Of a stretch of DNA of 47,242 nt, positions 1 through 9,827 are shown piece after piece. The first letter of the stretch is position 1. The number at the start of each line of letters is the position of its first letter. The position numbers were made by a program, and so were the translations under genes. The notes beneath the pieces are model-generated. The model was not told the origin of the DNA, ran no database searches, and saw nothing but the letters and a program-made list of their open reading frames with translations. The stretch comes from an uncultured Alphaproteobacteria bacterium (GTDB lineage: Bacteria; Pseudomonadota; Alphaproteobacteria; RF32; CAG-239), in contig CALXYD010000008.1 in the NCBI GenBank assembly GCA_944392865.1, positions 1 to 47,242 of the forward strand, given 5' to 3'.

Positions 1-405
1 TATGGAAGCAATGAAACTAACCATTGGGCTAAAGCTTTAGACGCTGAAATCAAACTCGGTTATGACATGGGCAATGGCTTAACACCTTATGCTTCTTATC
101 TTGTATCCGGCAATATTGATGATGGTGACAGAGATTTAGACCAATCGGTTAAAATTGGTGCACATAAATATTTCGGCAAATATGCTCTTGACCTCGGCCT
201 GCGCTACAACTTCAGCACTGACGATGGGAACAACGGCATGTACGAAGGCAACTACAATGATTTGTGGGTAGAAGCTGCGGCTGACTATTATGTTAAAGAA
301 AATATTGCTGTCGGCTTGTACGGCGGATACCGCATTGACGGAACGCAGGACAAGAACATTGACTATGCGTATACGGCCGGTGCACATCTTAAAGTTTTGT
401 TCTAA
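1..405 (+). CDS. Outer-membrane beta-barrel protein, C-terminal fragment
   Basis: The frame is open from the first base of the window, so the true start lies upstream and only the last 134 residues are seen. The sequence alternates polar and hydrophobic residues in short strands separated by Gly/Asp/Asn-rich turns, and it ends in Leu-Lys-Val-Leu-Phe. A terminal phenylalanine is the usual recognition signal for BAM-assembled outer-membrane barrels. It may be a porin-like protein or the translocator of an autotransporter; the passenger part, if any, is outside the window. A strong hairpin terminator follows 21 bp after the stop, so this is the end of its transcription unit. The beta-barrel call is fairly sure, the exact family is not. 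Confidence 0.7.
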   Translation, partial: YGSNETNHWAKALDAEIKLGYDMGNGLTPYASYLVSGNIDDGDRDLDQSVKIGAHKYFGKYALDLGLRYNFSTDDGNNGMYEGNYNDLWVEAAADYYVKENIAVGLYGGYRIDGTQDKNIDYAYTAGAHLKVLF

Positions 406-426
406 TTTGACGAACTTTAATCACGG

Positions 427-454
427 AGAGGGCTTGAAAGAGCCCTCTTTTTTT
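427..454 (+). terminator. Rho-independent terminator of the beta-barrel gene
   Basis: An 8-bp perfect stem (427-434 with 441-448, AGAGGGCT/AGCCCTCT) with a 6-nt loop runs straight into seven T residues. It closes the transcription unit of the partial beta-barrel gene. Confidence 0.85.
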
Positions 455-572
455 ATATTTGCGGACAGCTTTTTTTCATTTTTCTTTAATATTAACAGAC
501 TATACTGCAAGCATTGTAAATAAATCAGATATGCTGTATATGTTTATGATATAGATACAGCAGGAGGGAAAA

Positions 573-2135
573 ATGGCGAAGAAGGCAGTTATTATCGGCG
601 CGGGACCGGCAGGATTAACCGCAGCATACGAACTATTGACACGTTCGGATATAGAACCGGTCATTTTGGAAGAGAATGATTTTGTCGGCGGTATCAGCGC
701 CACGCTTGATTATAAAAATAACAAAATTGATATGGGCGGGCATCGTTTTTTTTCCAAATCCGAAAGGGTGATGGACTGGTGGCTGAGCATTTTGCCATTG
801 CAGGGCGCACCCTCTAAAGACGATTTATTATTAAACCGGAAAGTTGAACTATCAACCCTGCCGGAAGCGCCGAATCCCGAAAAGACAGATAAAGTTATGC
901 TTAAACGCCACCGTTTGTCGCGAATCTATTATCTGAAAACTTTTTTTGACTATCCGGTCAGCCTGAATATGAACACCATCAAGGGACTTGGCTTGTGGCG
1001 GATGTTTAAAATCGGCTGTTCTTATTTAAAAGCGCTGGCTTTTCCGATTAAAGAAGAAAAGTCGCTTGAGGATTTTATGATTAACCGTTTCGGGCGGGAG
1101 CTTTATCTGACTTTCTTTAAGGATTATACCGAAAAGCTGTGGGGAATAGACTGCGCCAAGATTTCCGCGGAATGGGGCGCGCAGAGGATTAAAGGAATAT
1201 CCATCCTTAAAGTGATTAAACAGATGTTTAACAATTTGTTCGGGCATAAGGGAAAAGCGGTTGAGACAAGCTTTATTGACAGCTTTTATTACCCGAAGTT
1301 CGGCCCGGGACATCTGTGGCAGAGCGTTGCCGAGCAGGTGGAAGCTAAGGGCGGCAAGATTTTGCGCCGACACAAAGTTATCCGTGTGGTTAAGAAAAAC
1401 AACAGGATTACCGCGGTTGAAGCACTTGATGACAAAGGCAAGCTGAAAGTTTTTGAAGGAGATATATTTATTTCCACCATGCCAGTCAAAGATTTGGTTG
1501 AAACGATGACCGATGTTCCGACAAAGGTTAAAAAAGTAGCGGAAGGTTTGATGTATCGCGACTTTCGGACAGTCGGCATATTGCTTAACAAACTTAAAAT
1601 TAAAAACACCACACACTTTAAGACGGTCAGCAACATTGTGCCGGATACTTGGATATATGTTCAAGAACGCGACGTCAAACTCGGACGATTGCAGATTTTT
1701 AACAACTGGAGCCCTTATCTGGTTAATGATTTGGAGAACACGGTTTGGATAGGACTTGAGTATTTTTGCAATGAGCAGGATAAAATCTGGACAGACGATG
1801 ACGAAACGTTCATAAAATTTGCTATCGGAGAGGCGGCTAAAATAGGCATTTTTGACGAGGCTGATGTTTTGGATGCTTATACGCACAAGGTTAAAAAGGC
1901 TTATCCGGCTTATTTCGGCACATACGACCGGTTTGATGAGATTAAGAATTACGTCAACGGTATAGATAATCTGTATTTGGTCGGCCGGAACGGTATGCAT
2001 CGTTACAACAATATGGATCATTCAACGCTGGCGGCTATGAAAACGGTTGATTTCATCTTGGGCGAAGGGAGCAGCCGCGAGGAAATCTGGTCGGTCAATA
2101 CCGAATCGGATTATCACGAAGAAAAACAGGCTTAA
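573..2135 (+). CDS. FAD-dependent oxidoreductase, amine-oxidase/UDP-galactopyranose-mutase-like
   Basis: The 520-residue product begins with a dinucleotide-binding Rossmann motif, GAGPAG at residues 9-14, followed by an acidic residue at the end of the second strand. A GGHRFF motif near residues 55-60 is typical of the NAD(P)/FAD-dependent group that is often annotated protoporphyrinogen-oxidase-like and found in polysaccharide gene clusters. The C-terminal part has an FAD-closing segment ([18 protein letters not shown]) like other flavin amine oxidases. The start is supported by an AGGAGGG site 5 bp upstream. It is cytoplasmic, with no signal peptide. The next gene, 17 bp downstream, encodes a GT-C glycosyltransferase, which suggests a role in modifying a lipid-linked sugar or polyprenyl carrier. 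The substrate cannot be read from the sequence; a haem-pathway role is unlikely from context. Confidence 0.8.
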   Translation: MAKKAVIIGAGPAGLTAAYELLTRSDIEPVILEENDFVGGISATLDYKNNKIDMGGHRFFSKSERVMDWWLSILPLQGAPSKDDLLLNRKVELSTLPEAPNPEKTDKVMLKRHRLSRIYYLKTFFDYPVSLNMNTIKGLGLWRMFKIGCSYLKALAFPIKEEKSLEDFMINRFGRELYLTFFKDYTEKLWGIDCAKISAEWGAQRIKGISILKVIKQMFNNLFGHKGKAVETSFIDSFYYPKFGPGHLWQSVAEQVEAKGGKILRRHKVIRVVKKNNRITAVEALDDKGKLKVFEGDIFISTMPVKDLVETMTDVPTKVKKVAEGLMYRDFRTVGILLNKLKIKNTTHFKTVSNIVPDTWIYVQERDVKLGRLQIFNNWSPYLVNDLENTVWIGLEYFCNEQDKIWTDDDETFIKFAIGEAAKIGIFDEADVLDAYTHKVKKAYPAYFGTYDRFDEIKNYVNGIDNLYLVGRNGMHRYNNMDHSTLAAMKTVDFILGEGSSREEIWSVNTESDYHEEKQA

Positions 2136-2152
2136 GCTTTTGCGGTTTTATA

Positions 2153-3610
2153 ATGTTACGCAGATTCATTGACTGGCAATTAAGAGATTTTAACGAAGAT
2201 GCGCTTATTCGCATTTTTAAGATTTTTGCTGCGGCAGCCGGTGTTGTTTTGGCTTACGCCTTCGTATTTTCCGGCTTTCAGATTGTTGACGAATTTGAAC
2301 ATCTGCACGCTTCCTGGCTGGTCAGTACCGGCAAGGTTCCTTACAAAGATTTCTTTGAGCACCACAATCCGCTGTTATGGTATGTCAGCGCGCCGCTGGT
2401 CAATGCCTTTTATGACAAGGCCATTATTTTTTATGTTATGCGCGGAGTTAGCGCGTTTGTTTCGCTTATCACCCTGTTTTTTATTTATAAAACGGCTTTG
2501 CTGTTTGCTTCCCGCGCAGGCGCCTGGCTGGCAGTTGCCCTGACGCTGGGAAATCTTATAACCTTATATAATTTTTACCAATTCCGGCCGGATAATTTTA
2601 TGAATCTGGGCTTTGTCGTCGGAATTTATTATTGGTTTTGCTATCTGAAAAATCCGCAACGCAAATTGTTGGTTATATCATTTCTTGCCTTTACGCTTTC
2701 TGCATTATTTTTGCAAAAAATTTCGCTATTGCTGATTGTGGTTGAGGCCTTTATTATCGGGCTTATCGCCTGTAAGAGAATGTCGCTGAAGGAGGCGGTT
2801 TGGGCGGCTGTTCCGGCGATTGGCACCATCGGAATTTTCATCCTGTTTCTTTATACTAACGGCATACTGGAAGATTATTTTATTTTTAATCTGAATTTTA
2901 ATCAGGCGATGATTGCCTATTTTGACCGCGGCGCTTTTTGGTATGGAAATTTATTTATCAGCTTTTACGGTGCAGCGTTGCTTATCGGGCTTTACCTGTT
3001 TAAGCAGCAGAATATTTTTTACAAATTGCTTTTCGGGCTATATGCGGCGGAATTTTTAATGCGCGCCTATTATTTTGCGCCACATCCGAATTACTATACG
3101 TTGCTTACCATGTTAGCGGCTCTTGTGTCCGCGCCGATTTTAGATAAAATGTTTCCCCGATATAAAATTTTTATGCCGGTTTTGCTGATATTGATGTTTA
3201 TCCATCTCGGCCTGTTGTTTAACCGGATAGATGCGACCTCTGCAAAGCATAACAGTTTTGAGCATTATAAACTGGCTGATTATGTGCATAAAAACTCCCG
3301 GCCGGACGACTATCTGATGAACGGATATGATAAGAATTTCAATATTTACCGGCGCGATGTCAGCTATTACTGGTTCGGATTGGATATGTTGCTGCCGATT
3401 ATGGAAGCGGAATACAAGATTAAAAACAAGCCGGACGTCAATGCTTATATTTTGCAATACAAGCCCAAGTTTATTTATGTAAAGAACTACCCGGATTTAA
3501 GAGCTTACAGGACATACGGGGAAAGCCGTTACACGCAGATTTTTATGCCGGAACTGATACAGGAATTTTATCAAAAAACGCCGTTTGAATATTTGGCGGT
3601 TTTAAAGTAA
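2153..3610 (+). CDS. GT-C family membrane glycosyltransferase (ArnT/PMT-like)
   Basis: A 485-residue polytopic membrane protein with about ten hydrophobic segments. After the first membrane segment an acidic Val-Asp-Glu-Phe-Glu-His motif (about residues 45-50) and the phrase FFEHHNPLLWYVSAP resemble the first periplasmic loop of GT-C glycosyltransferases such as ArnT and dolichyl-P-mannose mannosyltransferases, where acidic residues are catalytic. An Arg-Pro-Asp in the fourth loop is also typical. A soluble C-terminal tail of roughly 130 residues follows. Such enzymes move a sugar from a polyprenyl-phosphate donor to an acceptor on the periplasmic face of the inner membrane. The gene starts 17 bp after the flavin oxidoreductase with no obvious ribosome-binding site, so translational coupling is likely. 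Donor and acceptor are unknown. Confidence 0.75.
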   Translation: MLRRFIDWQLRDFNEDALIRIFKIFAAAAGVVLAYAFVFSGFQIVDEFEHLHASWLVSTGKVPYKDFFEHHNPLLWYVSAPLVNAFYDKAIIFYVMRGVSAFVSLITLFFIYKTALLFASRAGAWLAVALTLGNLITLYNFYQFRPDNFMNLGFVVGIYYWFCYLKNPQRKLLVISFLAFTLSALFLQKISLLLIVVEAFIIGLIACKRMSLKEAVWAAVPAIGTIGIFILFLYTNGILEDYFIFNLNFNQAMIAYFDRGAFWYGNLFISFYGAALLIGLYLFKQQNIFYKLLFGLYAAEFLMRAYYFAPHPNYYTLLTMLAALVSAPILDKMFPRYKIFMPVLLILMFIHLGLLFNRIDATSAKHNSFEHYKLADYVHKNSRPDDYLMNGYDKNFNIYRRDVSYYWFGLDMLLPIMEAEYKIKNKPDVNAYILQYKPKFIYVKNYPDLRAYRTYGESRYTQIFMPELIQEFYQKTPFEYLAVLK

Positions 3611-3662
3611 GTTAATTTTAAATCTTCCGGCTTATAATACCGATATATTTCAGGAGATGGCG

Positions 3663-4346
3663 ATGATGAAGTTAATACAGCAGGTTATATTCGGAATTTG
3701 GCTTTTTGCCGGAGCGGCACAGGCGGCAACGGTTGCCGTCAACAGCACAGACGCCAGAACCTGGGCTAACAGCAAAGGGCAAGAATTGTTACAAGCGTTG
3801 GCAGAATCTGACTTAAAAACAAAATATGCCAAACTGGATAAAATGATGTCCGAAGATGTCAATCTTAATTATGTCGGCAAATTTATCATCGGCAAATATG
3901 CCCGAATAATGACTAAAGAACAGACTGCTCGCTATAACGACCTTTTTTACCGCTATGTTTTAAGCTTATACAAACAAATCAACCTTGATATAGATGCAAG
4001 CGGGGTTAATTTTTCCATTGACAGCATTATTGAACACCCGCAATTTACCACCGTTAACTGCACAGTTGACCCAAGCTCAATTCTTAAAAATATGAAAAAT
4101 GCCGAGCCGCAGAAAATACCTGTCAAATTCAAACTTATACGCGGCACGGATAACCGTATCCAGGCGGTTGACGTGGAAATTTCCGAGGTCAGCCTGGTTA
4201 TTGAATACCGCAAACGCTTTTATCAGATGATACAAGAGAACGACGGCGAGATTAACTGGTTTTTAGGCGAATTAGAGGATATGGTTAAGGCAAACGAACG
4301 TTCTGCCGCCGCCCGAGCCGAAATGCAGGAGGCAAAGACTTTGTAA
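3663..4346 (+). CDS. mlaC: MlaC/Ttg2D-type periplasmic phospholipid-binding protein
   Basis: About 227 residues with a signal peptide ending near Ala-Gln-Ala (residues 18-20). The mature part matches the Tol_Tol_Ttg2 (MlaC) family: a helical region, a segment like LNYVGKFIIGKYARIMTKEQ, then YNDLFYRYVLSLYKQ and a beta-rich lipid-binding half ending with the GEINWFLGELEDM region. MlaC ferries phospholipids across the periplasm between the outer-membrane MlaA complex and the inner-membrane MlaFEDB transporter. ATG codons occur at 3657, 3663 and 3666; AGGAG at 3652-3656 abuts the first and is 6 bp from the second, so 3663 is preferred. No mlaE, mlaF or mlaA is adjacent; two MlaD-like genes lie 12 kb downstream, so the system is dispersed. 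Confidence 0.88.
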   Translation: MMKLIQQVIFGIWLFAGAAQAATVAVNSTDARTWANSKGQELLQALAESDLKTKYAKLDKMMSEDVNLNYVGKFIIGKYARIMTKEQTARYNDLFYRYVLSLYKQINLDIDASGVNFSIDSIIEHPQFTTVNCTVDPSSILKNMKNAEPQKIPVKFKLIRGTDNRIQAVDVEISEVSLVIEYRKRFYQMIQENDGEINWFLGELEDMVKANERSAAARAEMQEAKTL

Positions 4347-4446
4347 CTTTTGCGCAAAAAGTTTTAAAATAGCGTTGTAATTTTTTTTCGTTATGATAAG
4401 TTAAGGCTAATTTCTGGTATAGTTTAATAATTGAAGGATTTTAGCA

Positions 4447-6924
4447 ATGGCAGAGAACGCCCGTTATAACGGAAAAGAATCTTTTGAAGAATGGAAAAAA
4501 GACTGGGAGCTGGAGGAACGCTATAATTTTAAGACGACCGAAAGCAAGTGGCAAAAAATCTGGGAAGATGAGAAGGCCTATAAAGTTGATATTGACCCGG
4601 AAAAGAAAAAGTTTTATGCGCTGGTTGAATTTCCTTACCCATCCGGAGCGGGACTTCACGTCGGGCATCCCCGTTCTTATACGGCATTAGACGTTATCGC
4701 GCGCAAAAAGCGTATGGAAGGATTTAATGTTTTATATCCGATGGGATTTGACGCATTCGGTCTGCCGGCGGAAAATTATGCTTTGAAAACCGGTATCCAT
4801 CCGGCTGTTTCCACAAAAGCCAACATTGCCAATTATACGCGGCAATTAAAATCCATCGGTCTTTCTTTTGACTGGGACAGATGTATCAGCACCTGCGATC
4901 CGGAATATTATAAGTGGACACAGTGGATGTTTTTGAAGCTTTTTGAGAAAGGATTGGCGTATAAGGCAAAAATTGCGATTAACTGGTGTCCGTCATGCAA
5001 AGTCGGTCTGGCGAATGAAGAAGTCGTTGACGGATGTTGTGAACGTTGCGGCGCGGAAGTTGTCAGACGCGACAAAGAACAATGGATGATTGCGATTACC
5101 AAATATGCCGACAGATTGATTGACGATTTGGAAGGTCTTGATTTTATTGACCGGGTAAAATCACAGCAGATAAACTGGATCGGACGTTCGGACGGGGCGG
5201 AGTTAGACTTTGAAATCACAGACAACAACGGCGTATCGCTGGGAAGAAAGTTGAAGGTCTTTACCACGCGTCCCGATACGGCCTTTGGCGTTACTTATAT
5301 GGTTATGGCGCCGGAACATCAATATGTCAAAGAATTAGCCGATAAGTTTGACAACTGGCAGGAGATTGTCGCATACGTTGCCGAAACGGCAAAAAAATCC
5401 GATTTGCAGAGGACTTCCGGAGATTCAAAAACAGGCGTTGAATTGCTGGGTATCAAAGCAAAGAATCCTTTTAACGGCGAACTTATCCCGATTTTCATAT
5501 CCGATTACGTTTTGACAGGTTACGGTACCGGTGCAATTATGGCTGTGCCGGCGCATGACCAACGCGATTATGATTTTGCCAAAGTTTTCAATCTGCCGAT
5601 TGTGCAAGTCTTGGAAGGCGGCGATATTTCCGAAAAAGCCTTTGAGGAAGACGGCGTTCATATCAACTCCGGATTTTTGAACGGTTTAGGCAAAGAAGAC
5701 GGAATTAAGGCGGCAACGGATTATGCCCATGAGCACGGGTTTGGCGAAGCAAAAGTAAATTTCAAGTTGCGCGACTGGGTATTTTCACGCCAACGTTACT
5801 GGGGCGAACCGATACCGCTGGTTTATTGCGAGCATTGCGGCTGGCAGCCGATACCGGAAAGCGAATTGCCGCTTGAATTACCGGAAATTTCTGATTTTCA
5901 ACCGAATGACAATGGCGACTCCCCGCTGGCAAAAGTAACTGACTGGGTTAATACAACATGCCCTAAATGCGGCGGTGCGGCACGGCGCGAAACGGACACA
6001 ATGCCGAACTGGGCGGGTTCCTGCTGGTACTTTTTGAGATACTGCGATCCGCACAACGATAAAGAATTTGCTTCCAAAGAAGCATTGGACTACTGGATGA
6101 ACGTGGATTGGTATAACGGCGGTATGGAACATACGACATTACACCTGCTGTATTCCCGTTTCTGGCATAAGTTTTTATACGACTGCGGTTTGGTTCCCAC
6201 CAAGGAGCCGTATAACAAGCGGACTTCGCACGGTATGATTTTGGCGGAAAATGGCGTTAAGATGTCCAAGTCGCGTGGCAATGTCATCAATCCTGACGAA
6301 GTTATTGACACTTATGGTGCAGACGCTTTCAGAATGTATGAGATGTTTATCGGACCGTTTGACCAGACGGCGATGTGGTCTGACGAAAGCTTAAACGGCG
6401 TTTACCGTTTTGTTAACAAAATCTTCTCCTTATTCGGCAAGGTTACCAAAGCCGCGCCGTCTGCCAAAGATTTGCAGATGACGCACAAGTGCATTATTGA
6501 GGTCAGCGAACGTATTGAGCAGATGAAATTTAATACGGCGGTTTCCTCATTGATGTCATACGTTAATTACATTGCCAACCTGCCGGAAATTCCGGAAGAA
6601 ATGTATGCCACTTTACTGAAGCTCATAGCGCCGTTTGCGCCGCATATTGCCGAAGAAATGTGGGCGCGCATGGGTTATAATACGCTTATTGTCAAAGAGA
6701 GCTGGCCTAAGGGCGATCCGGAATTGGCAAAAGATACCACCGTTACCGTGGCGGTGCAAATTAACGGCAAGATGCGCGGGACGATTGAAGTTGAACGGGA
6801 TTGCGACAGCAATAAGGTTATTGAGATTGCAAAATCGCTTGAAAATGTCGCCAAGCAGCTTGCTACGGTTGAACCAAAGAAAATCATCGTTGTACCAAAC
6901 AGGATTGTAAATATTGTCTTGTAA
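4447..6924 (+). CDS. leuS: Leucyl-tRNA synthetase (Firmicutes-like type)
   Basis: The 825-residue class I synthetase charges tRNA-Leu. The HIGH-type motif is HVGH (residues 71-74) and the second signature is KMSKS (605-609). A zinc-knuckle insertion carries Cys-Pro-Ser-Cys near residue 181 and a second Cys pair (CCERCGAE) about 18 residues later; the large CP1 editing domain follows (TGYGTGAIMAVPAHDQRDYDF). A tryptophan-rich anticodon region and a small C-terminal domain end the protein. The N-terminus has about 25 extra residues before the usual start of the family. Wording such as GLHVGHPRSYTALDVIARKK and the cysteine knuckle resemble clostridial LeuRS rather than typical alphaproteobacterial enzymes, suggesting replacement by horizontal transfer. 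The stop overlaps lptE by 11 bp. Confidence 0.97.
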   Translation: MAENARYNGKESFEEWKKDWELEERYNFKTTESKWQKIWEDEKAYKVDIDPEKKKFYALVEFPYPSGAGLHVGHPRSYTALDVIARKKRMEGFNVLYPMGFDAFGLPAENYALKTGIHPAVSTKANIANYTRQLKSIGLSFDWDRCISTCDPEYYKWTQWMFLKLFEKGLAYKAKIAINWCPSCKVGLANEEVVDGCCERCGAEVVRRDKEQWMIAITKYADRLIDDLEGLDFIDRVKSQQINWIGRSDGAELDFEITDNNGVSLGRKLKVFTTRPDTAFGVTYMVMAPEHQYVKELADKFDNWQEIVAYVAETAKKSDLQRTSGDSKTGVELLGIKAKNPFNGELIPIFISDYVLTGYGTGAIMAVPAHDQRDYDFAKVFNLPIVQVLEGGDISEKAFEEDGVHINSGFLNGLGKEDGIKAATDYAHEHGFGEAKVNFKLRDWVFSRQRYWGEPIPLVYCEHCGWQPIPESELPLELPEISDFQPNDNGDSPLAKVTDWVNTTCPKCGGAARRETDTMPNWAGSCWYFLRYCDPHNDKEFASKEALDYWMNVDWYNGGMEHTTLHLLYSRFWHKFLYDCGLVPTKEPYNKRTSHGMILAENGVKMSKSRGNVINPDEVIDTYGADAFRMYEMFIGPFDQTAMWSDESLNGVYRFVNKIFSLFGKVTKAAPSAKDLQMTHKCIIEVSERIEQMKFNTAVSSLMSYVNYIANLPEIPEEMYATLLKLIAPFAPHIAEEMWARMGYNTLIVKESWPKGDPELAKDTTVTVAVQINGKMRGTIEVERDCDSNKVIEIAKSLENVAKQLATVEPKKIIVVPNRIVNIVL

Positions 6925-7474
6925 CAGAATACATACTCTGCTTTCAGTTGTCCTTATGCTGACGGCATGCGGATTTGAGCCGCTTTATGTGGAAAAAACA
7001 TCTTCCAGCGGCTGGTATTATGACAACAAGTTTGATACCGGCATAAAAGAAGAAATGGCAAGCGTCAGGATTGAGCTTATCCAAGACAGAATCGGGCAAC
7101 TTATCCGCAACGATTTGTTAGATAAGCTGACGCCGAAAGGTGAACCCAAAGAAGCAAAGTATATTCTTAAAGTTACAAAAATTGACAAGCAGGAAATAGA
7201 CCAGGCGCTTCGGAACGATATTACGGCAACGCGGAAAAAAGTTATCTATAAAGTATCTTACGTTTTGCAAAATATGGAGCATAAGACTTTAATCAACAGC
7301 AACAGCGTTGCTTATACCGGCTATGATATTTTGCGCGACCCCTACTCTACAACGTTTGCGCAAAAGAAGATTGAGAAGAACGCGGCCAAAATTATCGCTA
7401 ACGATATATCGCTTCGGTTAGGCGCTTATTTCCATTCTCTGCAAACGCAGCGGGGCAATCCGAATGAATATTAA
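6914..7474 (+). CDS. lptE: LPS-assembly lipoprotein LptE-like
   Basis: A 186-residue lipoprotein: a short signal peptide ends in the lipobox Leu-Thr-Ala-Cys with Cys19, followed by Gly-Phe-Glu-Pro-Leu-Tyr, the classic mature start of LptE (RlpB). LptE plugs the LptD barrel and helps place LPS in the outer membrane. The start is a TTG inside the end of leuS, the only start codon that leaves a full signal peptide; AGGA lies about 10 bp upstream. The order leuS-lptE-holA is the conserved one in many proteobacteria and strongly supports the call. The gene overlaps holA by 11 bp, so the three are translationally coupled. Confidence 0.9.
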   Translation: MSCNRIHTLLSVVLMLTACGFEPLYVEKTSSSGWYYDNKFDTGIKEEMASVRIELIQDRIGQLIRNDLLDKLTPKGEPKEAKYILKVTKIDKQEIDQALRNDITATRKKVIYKVSYVLQNMEHKTLINSNSVAYTGYDILRDPYSTTFAQKKIEKNAAKIIANDISLRLGAYFHSLQTQRGNPNEY

Positions 7475-8489
7475 GCCCGAACAAGCCGAACGTTTGGCGA
7501 GGAATCTTTCTCCGCAAATTCGCGGCGTGTTATTGTATGGCAGTAACGAAGGTATGATTGCCACTTTAGGGCAGCAATTTATTAAAGCCGTTTCGCCGGA
7601 TATATACGATGCTTTTCATGTCAGCTATCTTGATATGGCTGATGTTTCGGTCGATGTCGGCGCTTTGTATGCCGAGTTTAACGCCCAATCGCTTATGGGC
7701 GGTCGGCGGGTAACGGTAATTAAAGATGCAACGAATCTGCTGACAAAACCGCTTAAAGAATTATTGACGTCCAGCTCGTCGGATACGTTATTGGTTATCA
7801 TGTCCAATTCGCTGAAGACCAAAGACTCGCTGGCGGTTTTTGCCAAAGATGAGGATACTTTTTATCACATCAGCTGTTATGACGACAGAGATGAGGATAT
7901 ATCCGCTTTTGCATCTGATTTTATTCGCAAGAACGGATTACGCATTGACAACACTTCTTTCCAACTTTTATGCTCCCGCCTTTCCAATGACCGAAAAATC
8001 AGCGCTAATGAATTGGAAAAGCTGATTACTTATATGGGGGATAAAAAAGATATTGAAACGAAAGACGTTTTGACGGTCATCAGCGATACATCTGCCTCAT
8101 CACAAGAGGATTTATGCTATTTTATTGCACAGGGGCAGACGGAAAAAGCTATTGCCTCTTATAACCGGCTTATTTTTGAGGGCGAAAATCCGGTTACGCT
8201 GGTGCGGACGGTCTGTTATCATTTTTTAAAACTGCTGGATTGCGCGGTCAAAATGGAACAGGGCGAATCGGCTGACAGGGTTGTCGGTTCGTTGCGGCCG
8301 CCGCTGATTTTTTTCCGCAAGCCGGCTTTTGCCAGCCAGCTCAGGGTTTGGAACCGCGGGCGGATTATGAGCGCGTTGGCGCTGTTATACCAAACCGAGC
8401 GCGAGTGTAAGACGACGGATATTCCGGCAGAAGAAGCCGCCAGTTTTGCCTTTATGCGAATCGCCAACGGGGTTAAAAGATTTAGATAG
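7464..8489 (+). CDS. holA: DNA polymerase III delta subunit
   Basis: The 341-residue protein matches HolA: an N-terminal RecA-like fold opening with the conserved segment RGVLLYGSNEGMI, a central region (SSSDTLLVIMSNSLKTKDSL) and a helical lid and collar domain with SNDRKISANELEKLITYMGD and GENPVTLVRTVCYHFLKLL. Delta opens the beta sliding clamp within the clamp-loader complex. As in other delta subunits there is no functional Walker A motif. It is the last gene of the leuS-lptE-holA unit and is followed by a strong hairpin terminator. Confidence 0.92.
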   Translation: MNIKPEQAERLARNLSPQIRGVLLYGSNEGMIATLGQQFIKAVSPDIYDAFHVSYLDMADVSVDVGALYAEFNAQSLMGGRRVTVIKDATNLLTKPLKELLTSSSSDTLLVIMSNSLKTKDSLAVFAKDEDTFYHISCYDDRDEDISAFASDFIRKNGLRIDNTSFQLLCSRLSNDRKISANELEKLITYMGDKKDIETKDVLTVISDTSASSQEDLCYFIAQGQTEKAIASYNRLIFEGENPVTLVRTVCYHFLKLLDCAVKMEQGESADRVVGSLRPPLIFFRKPAFASQLRVWNRGRIMSALALLYQTERECKTTDIPAEEAASFAFMRIANGVKRFR

Positions 8490-8509
8490 ATATGTTCCTT
8501 GTAGAAACG

Positions 8510-8543
8510 GTAAGAGCCGCAAAGACTGCGGCTCTTACTTTTT
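8510..8543 (+). terminator. Rho-independent terminator after holA
   Basis: An 11-bp perfect stem (8510-8520 with 8528-8538, GTAAGAGCCGC and its complement) with a 7-nt loop is followed by five T residues. It lies between the convergent holA and clpX genes. The minus-strand side has no T tract, so it mainly serves holA. Confidence 0.85.
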
Positions 8544-8558
8544 GACTTAAGTTTTATT

Positions 8559-9818
8559 TTAAGCGCTTTTTTTATGCTTTTTGCGAATAAATTCCGGCGC
8601 GGCGCCTTTGTTGATAACATCGGCATTTATCACAATCTCGGTTACATCCTTTTTATCCGGAATATCATACATCAAATCAAGCAAGTTTTCTTCCATAATC
8701 GCCCGAAGACCACGCGCCCCGGTTTTGCGTTCAATTGCTTTTTTCGCAATGGCAATAAGTGCGTCATTGGTTATGGTCAGTTGGACATCTTCCATTTCAA
8801 ACAGCGTTTTATACTGTTTAATGAGAGCATTTTTCGGCTCGGTCAAGACTTTTATCAGCGCCTCTTCGTTTAAATCATCTAAGGTTGCAATAACCGGCAG
8901 ACGGCCGACAAACTCCGGTATCAAACCGTATTTCAGCAAATCTTCCGGCTGAACCTGTTTGTAGATTTCGCCTAAGGATTTTTCTTCCACATCTTTTATT
9001 TGCGCACCGAAGCCGATTGATGTTTCCTGCCCGCGGCGGCCGATAATTTTTTCCAACCCGGCAAAAGCGCCACCGCAAATGAACAGGATATTTGTCGTAT
9101 CAACATGCAAAAACTCCTGCTGCGGGTGTTTTCTGCCCCCTTGAGGCGGAATATTGGCAACCGTTCCCTCAATTATTTTCAACAAAGCCTGCTGCACGCC
9201 CTCGCCCGAAACATCGCGCGTAATGGACGGCCCGTCCGTCTTGCGGGTAATTTTATCAATCTCGTCAATATAGACTATACCGCGTTCGGCTTTTTCAATG
9301 TCATAGTTGGCCGCCTGCACGAGCTTTAAGACAATATTTTCCACGTCTTCACCAACGTAGCCTGCTTCGGTCAACGTGGTCGCGTCAGCAATCGCAAACG
9401 GCACATCCAAAACTTTCGCCATGGTCTGCGCTAAAAGCGTTTTTCCCGAACCTGTTGAGCCAATGAGAATAACGTTTGACTTGGAAATTTCTATTTCCGG
9501 ATTCTGCTGCTTATTGTTCAGCCGCTTATAATGGTTATAGACGGCAACGGATAATACGCGTTTTGCGTGTTCCTGCCCGATAACATACTGGTCAAGAAAT
9601 TCCTTTATCTTGGAAGGCGTGGGCAAATGCTCGTGAATCGCCGCTTCTTCCGCTTTTTTTTCTTCCTTAACTTCCTGCGATACAATGTTGATACAAACTT
9701 CTATACACTCGTCGCAAATATACACGCCGCGACCGGCAATCAGCTTTTTTACTTCGTTCTGGCTTTTGCCGCAGAAAGAACAGTGCAATACTTTGTCTTC
9801 ATCTGTTTTGTCAGTCAT
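8559..9818 (-). CDS. clpX: ATP-dependent Clp protease ATP-binding subunit ClpX
   Basis: The 419-residue AAA+ unfoldase has the N-terminal zinc-binding domain with Cys13, Cys16, Cys35 and Cys38, a Walker A motif GSTGSGKT (120-127), Walker [11 protein letters not shown], the pore motif GYVGEDVE, and the C-terminal small domain with the arginine sensor region [11 protein letters not shown]. ClpX recognises tagged or regulated substrates, unfolds them and feeds them to ClpP; in alphaproteobacteria ClpXP degrades CtrA and is central to the cell cycle, which fits the presence of gcrA in this window. It follows clpP by 9 bp on the same strand, so they form one operon. Confidence 0.98.
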   Translation of the reverse strand: MTDKTDEDKVLHCSFCGKSQNEVKKLIAGRGVYICDECIEVCINIVSQEVKEEKKAEEAAIHEHLPTPSKIKEFLDQYVIGQEHAKRVLSVAVYNHYKRLNNKQQNPEIEISKSNVILIGSTGSGKTLLAQTMAKVLDVPFAIADATTLTEAGYVGEDVENIVLKLVQAANYDIEKAERGIVYIDEIDKITRKTDGPSITRDVSGEGVQQALLKIIEGTVANIPPQGGRKHPQQEFLHVDTTNILFICGGAFAGLEKIIGRRGQETSIGFGAQIKDVEEKSLGEIYKQVQPEDLLKYGLIPEFVGRLPVIATLDDLNEEALIKVLTEPKNALIKQYKTLFEMEDVQLTITNDALIAIAKKAIERKTGARGLRAIMEENLLDLMYDIPDKKDVTEIVINADVINKGAAPEFIRKKHKKSA

Positions 9819-9827
9819 AATTTTTTC

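Noticed and set aside
1026..2021. A 331-codon open frame antisense to the flavin oxidoreductase
   Set aside because: The plus-strand frame has family motifs and a strong ribosome-binding site; the antisense frame has neither and is a composition shadow.
3633..3638. Perfect TATAAT box upstream of mlaC
   Set aside because: No recognisable -35 element lies 16-18 bp upstream, and the region is AT-rich, so I did not call a promoter.
4345..4363. Hairpin AACTTTT/AAAAGTT after mlaC
   Set aside because: The stem is almost all A/T and no uninterrupted T tract follows directly, so it is too weak to call as a terminator.
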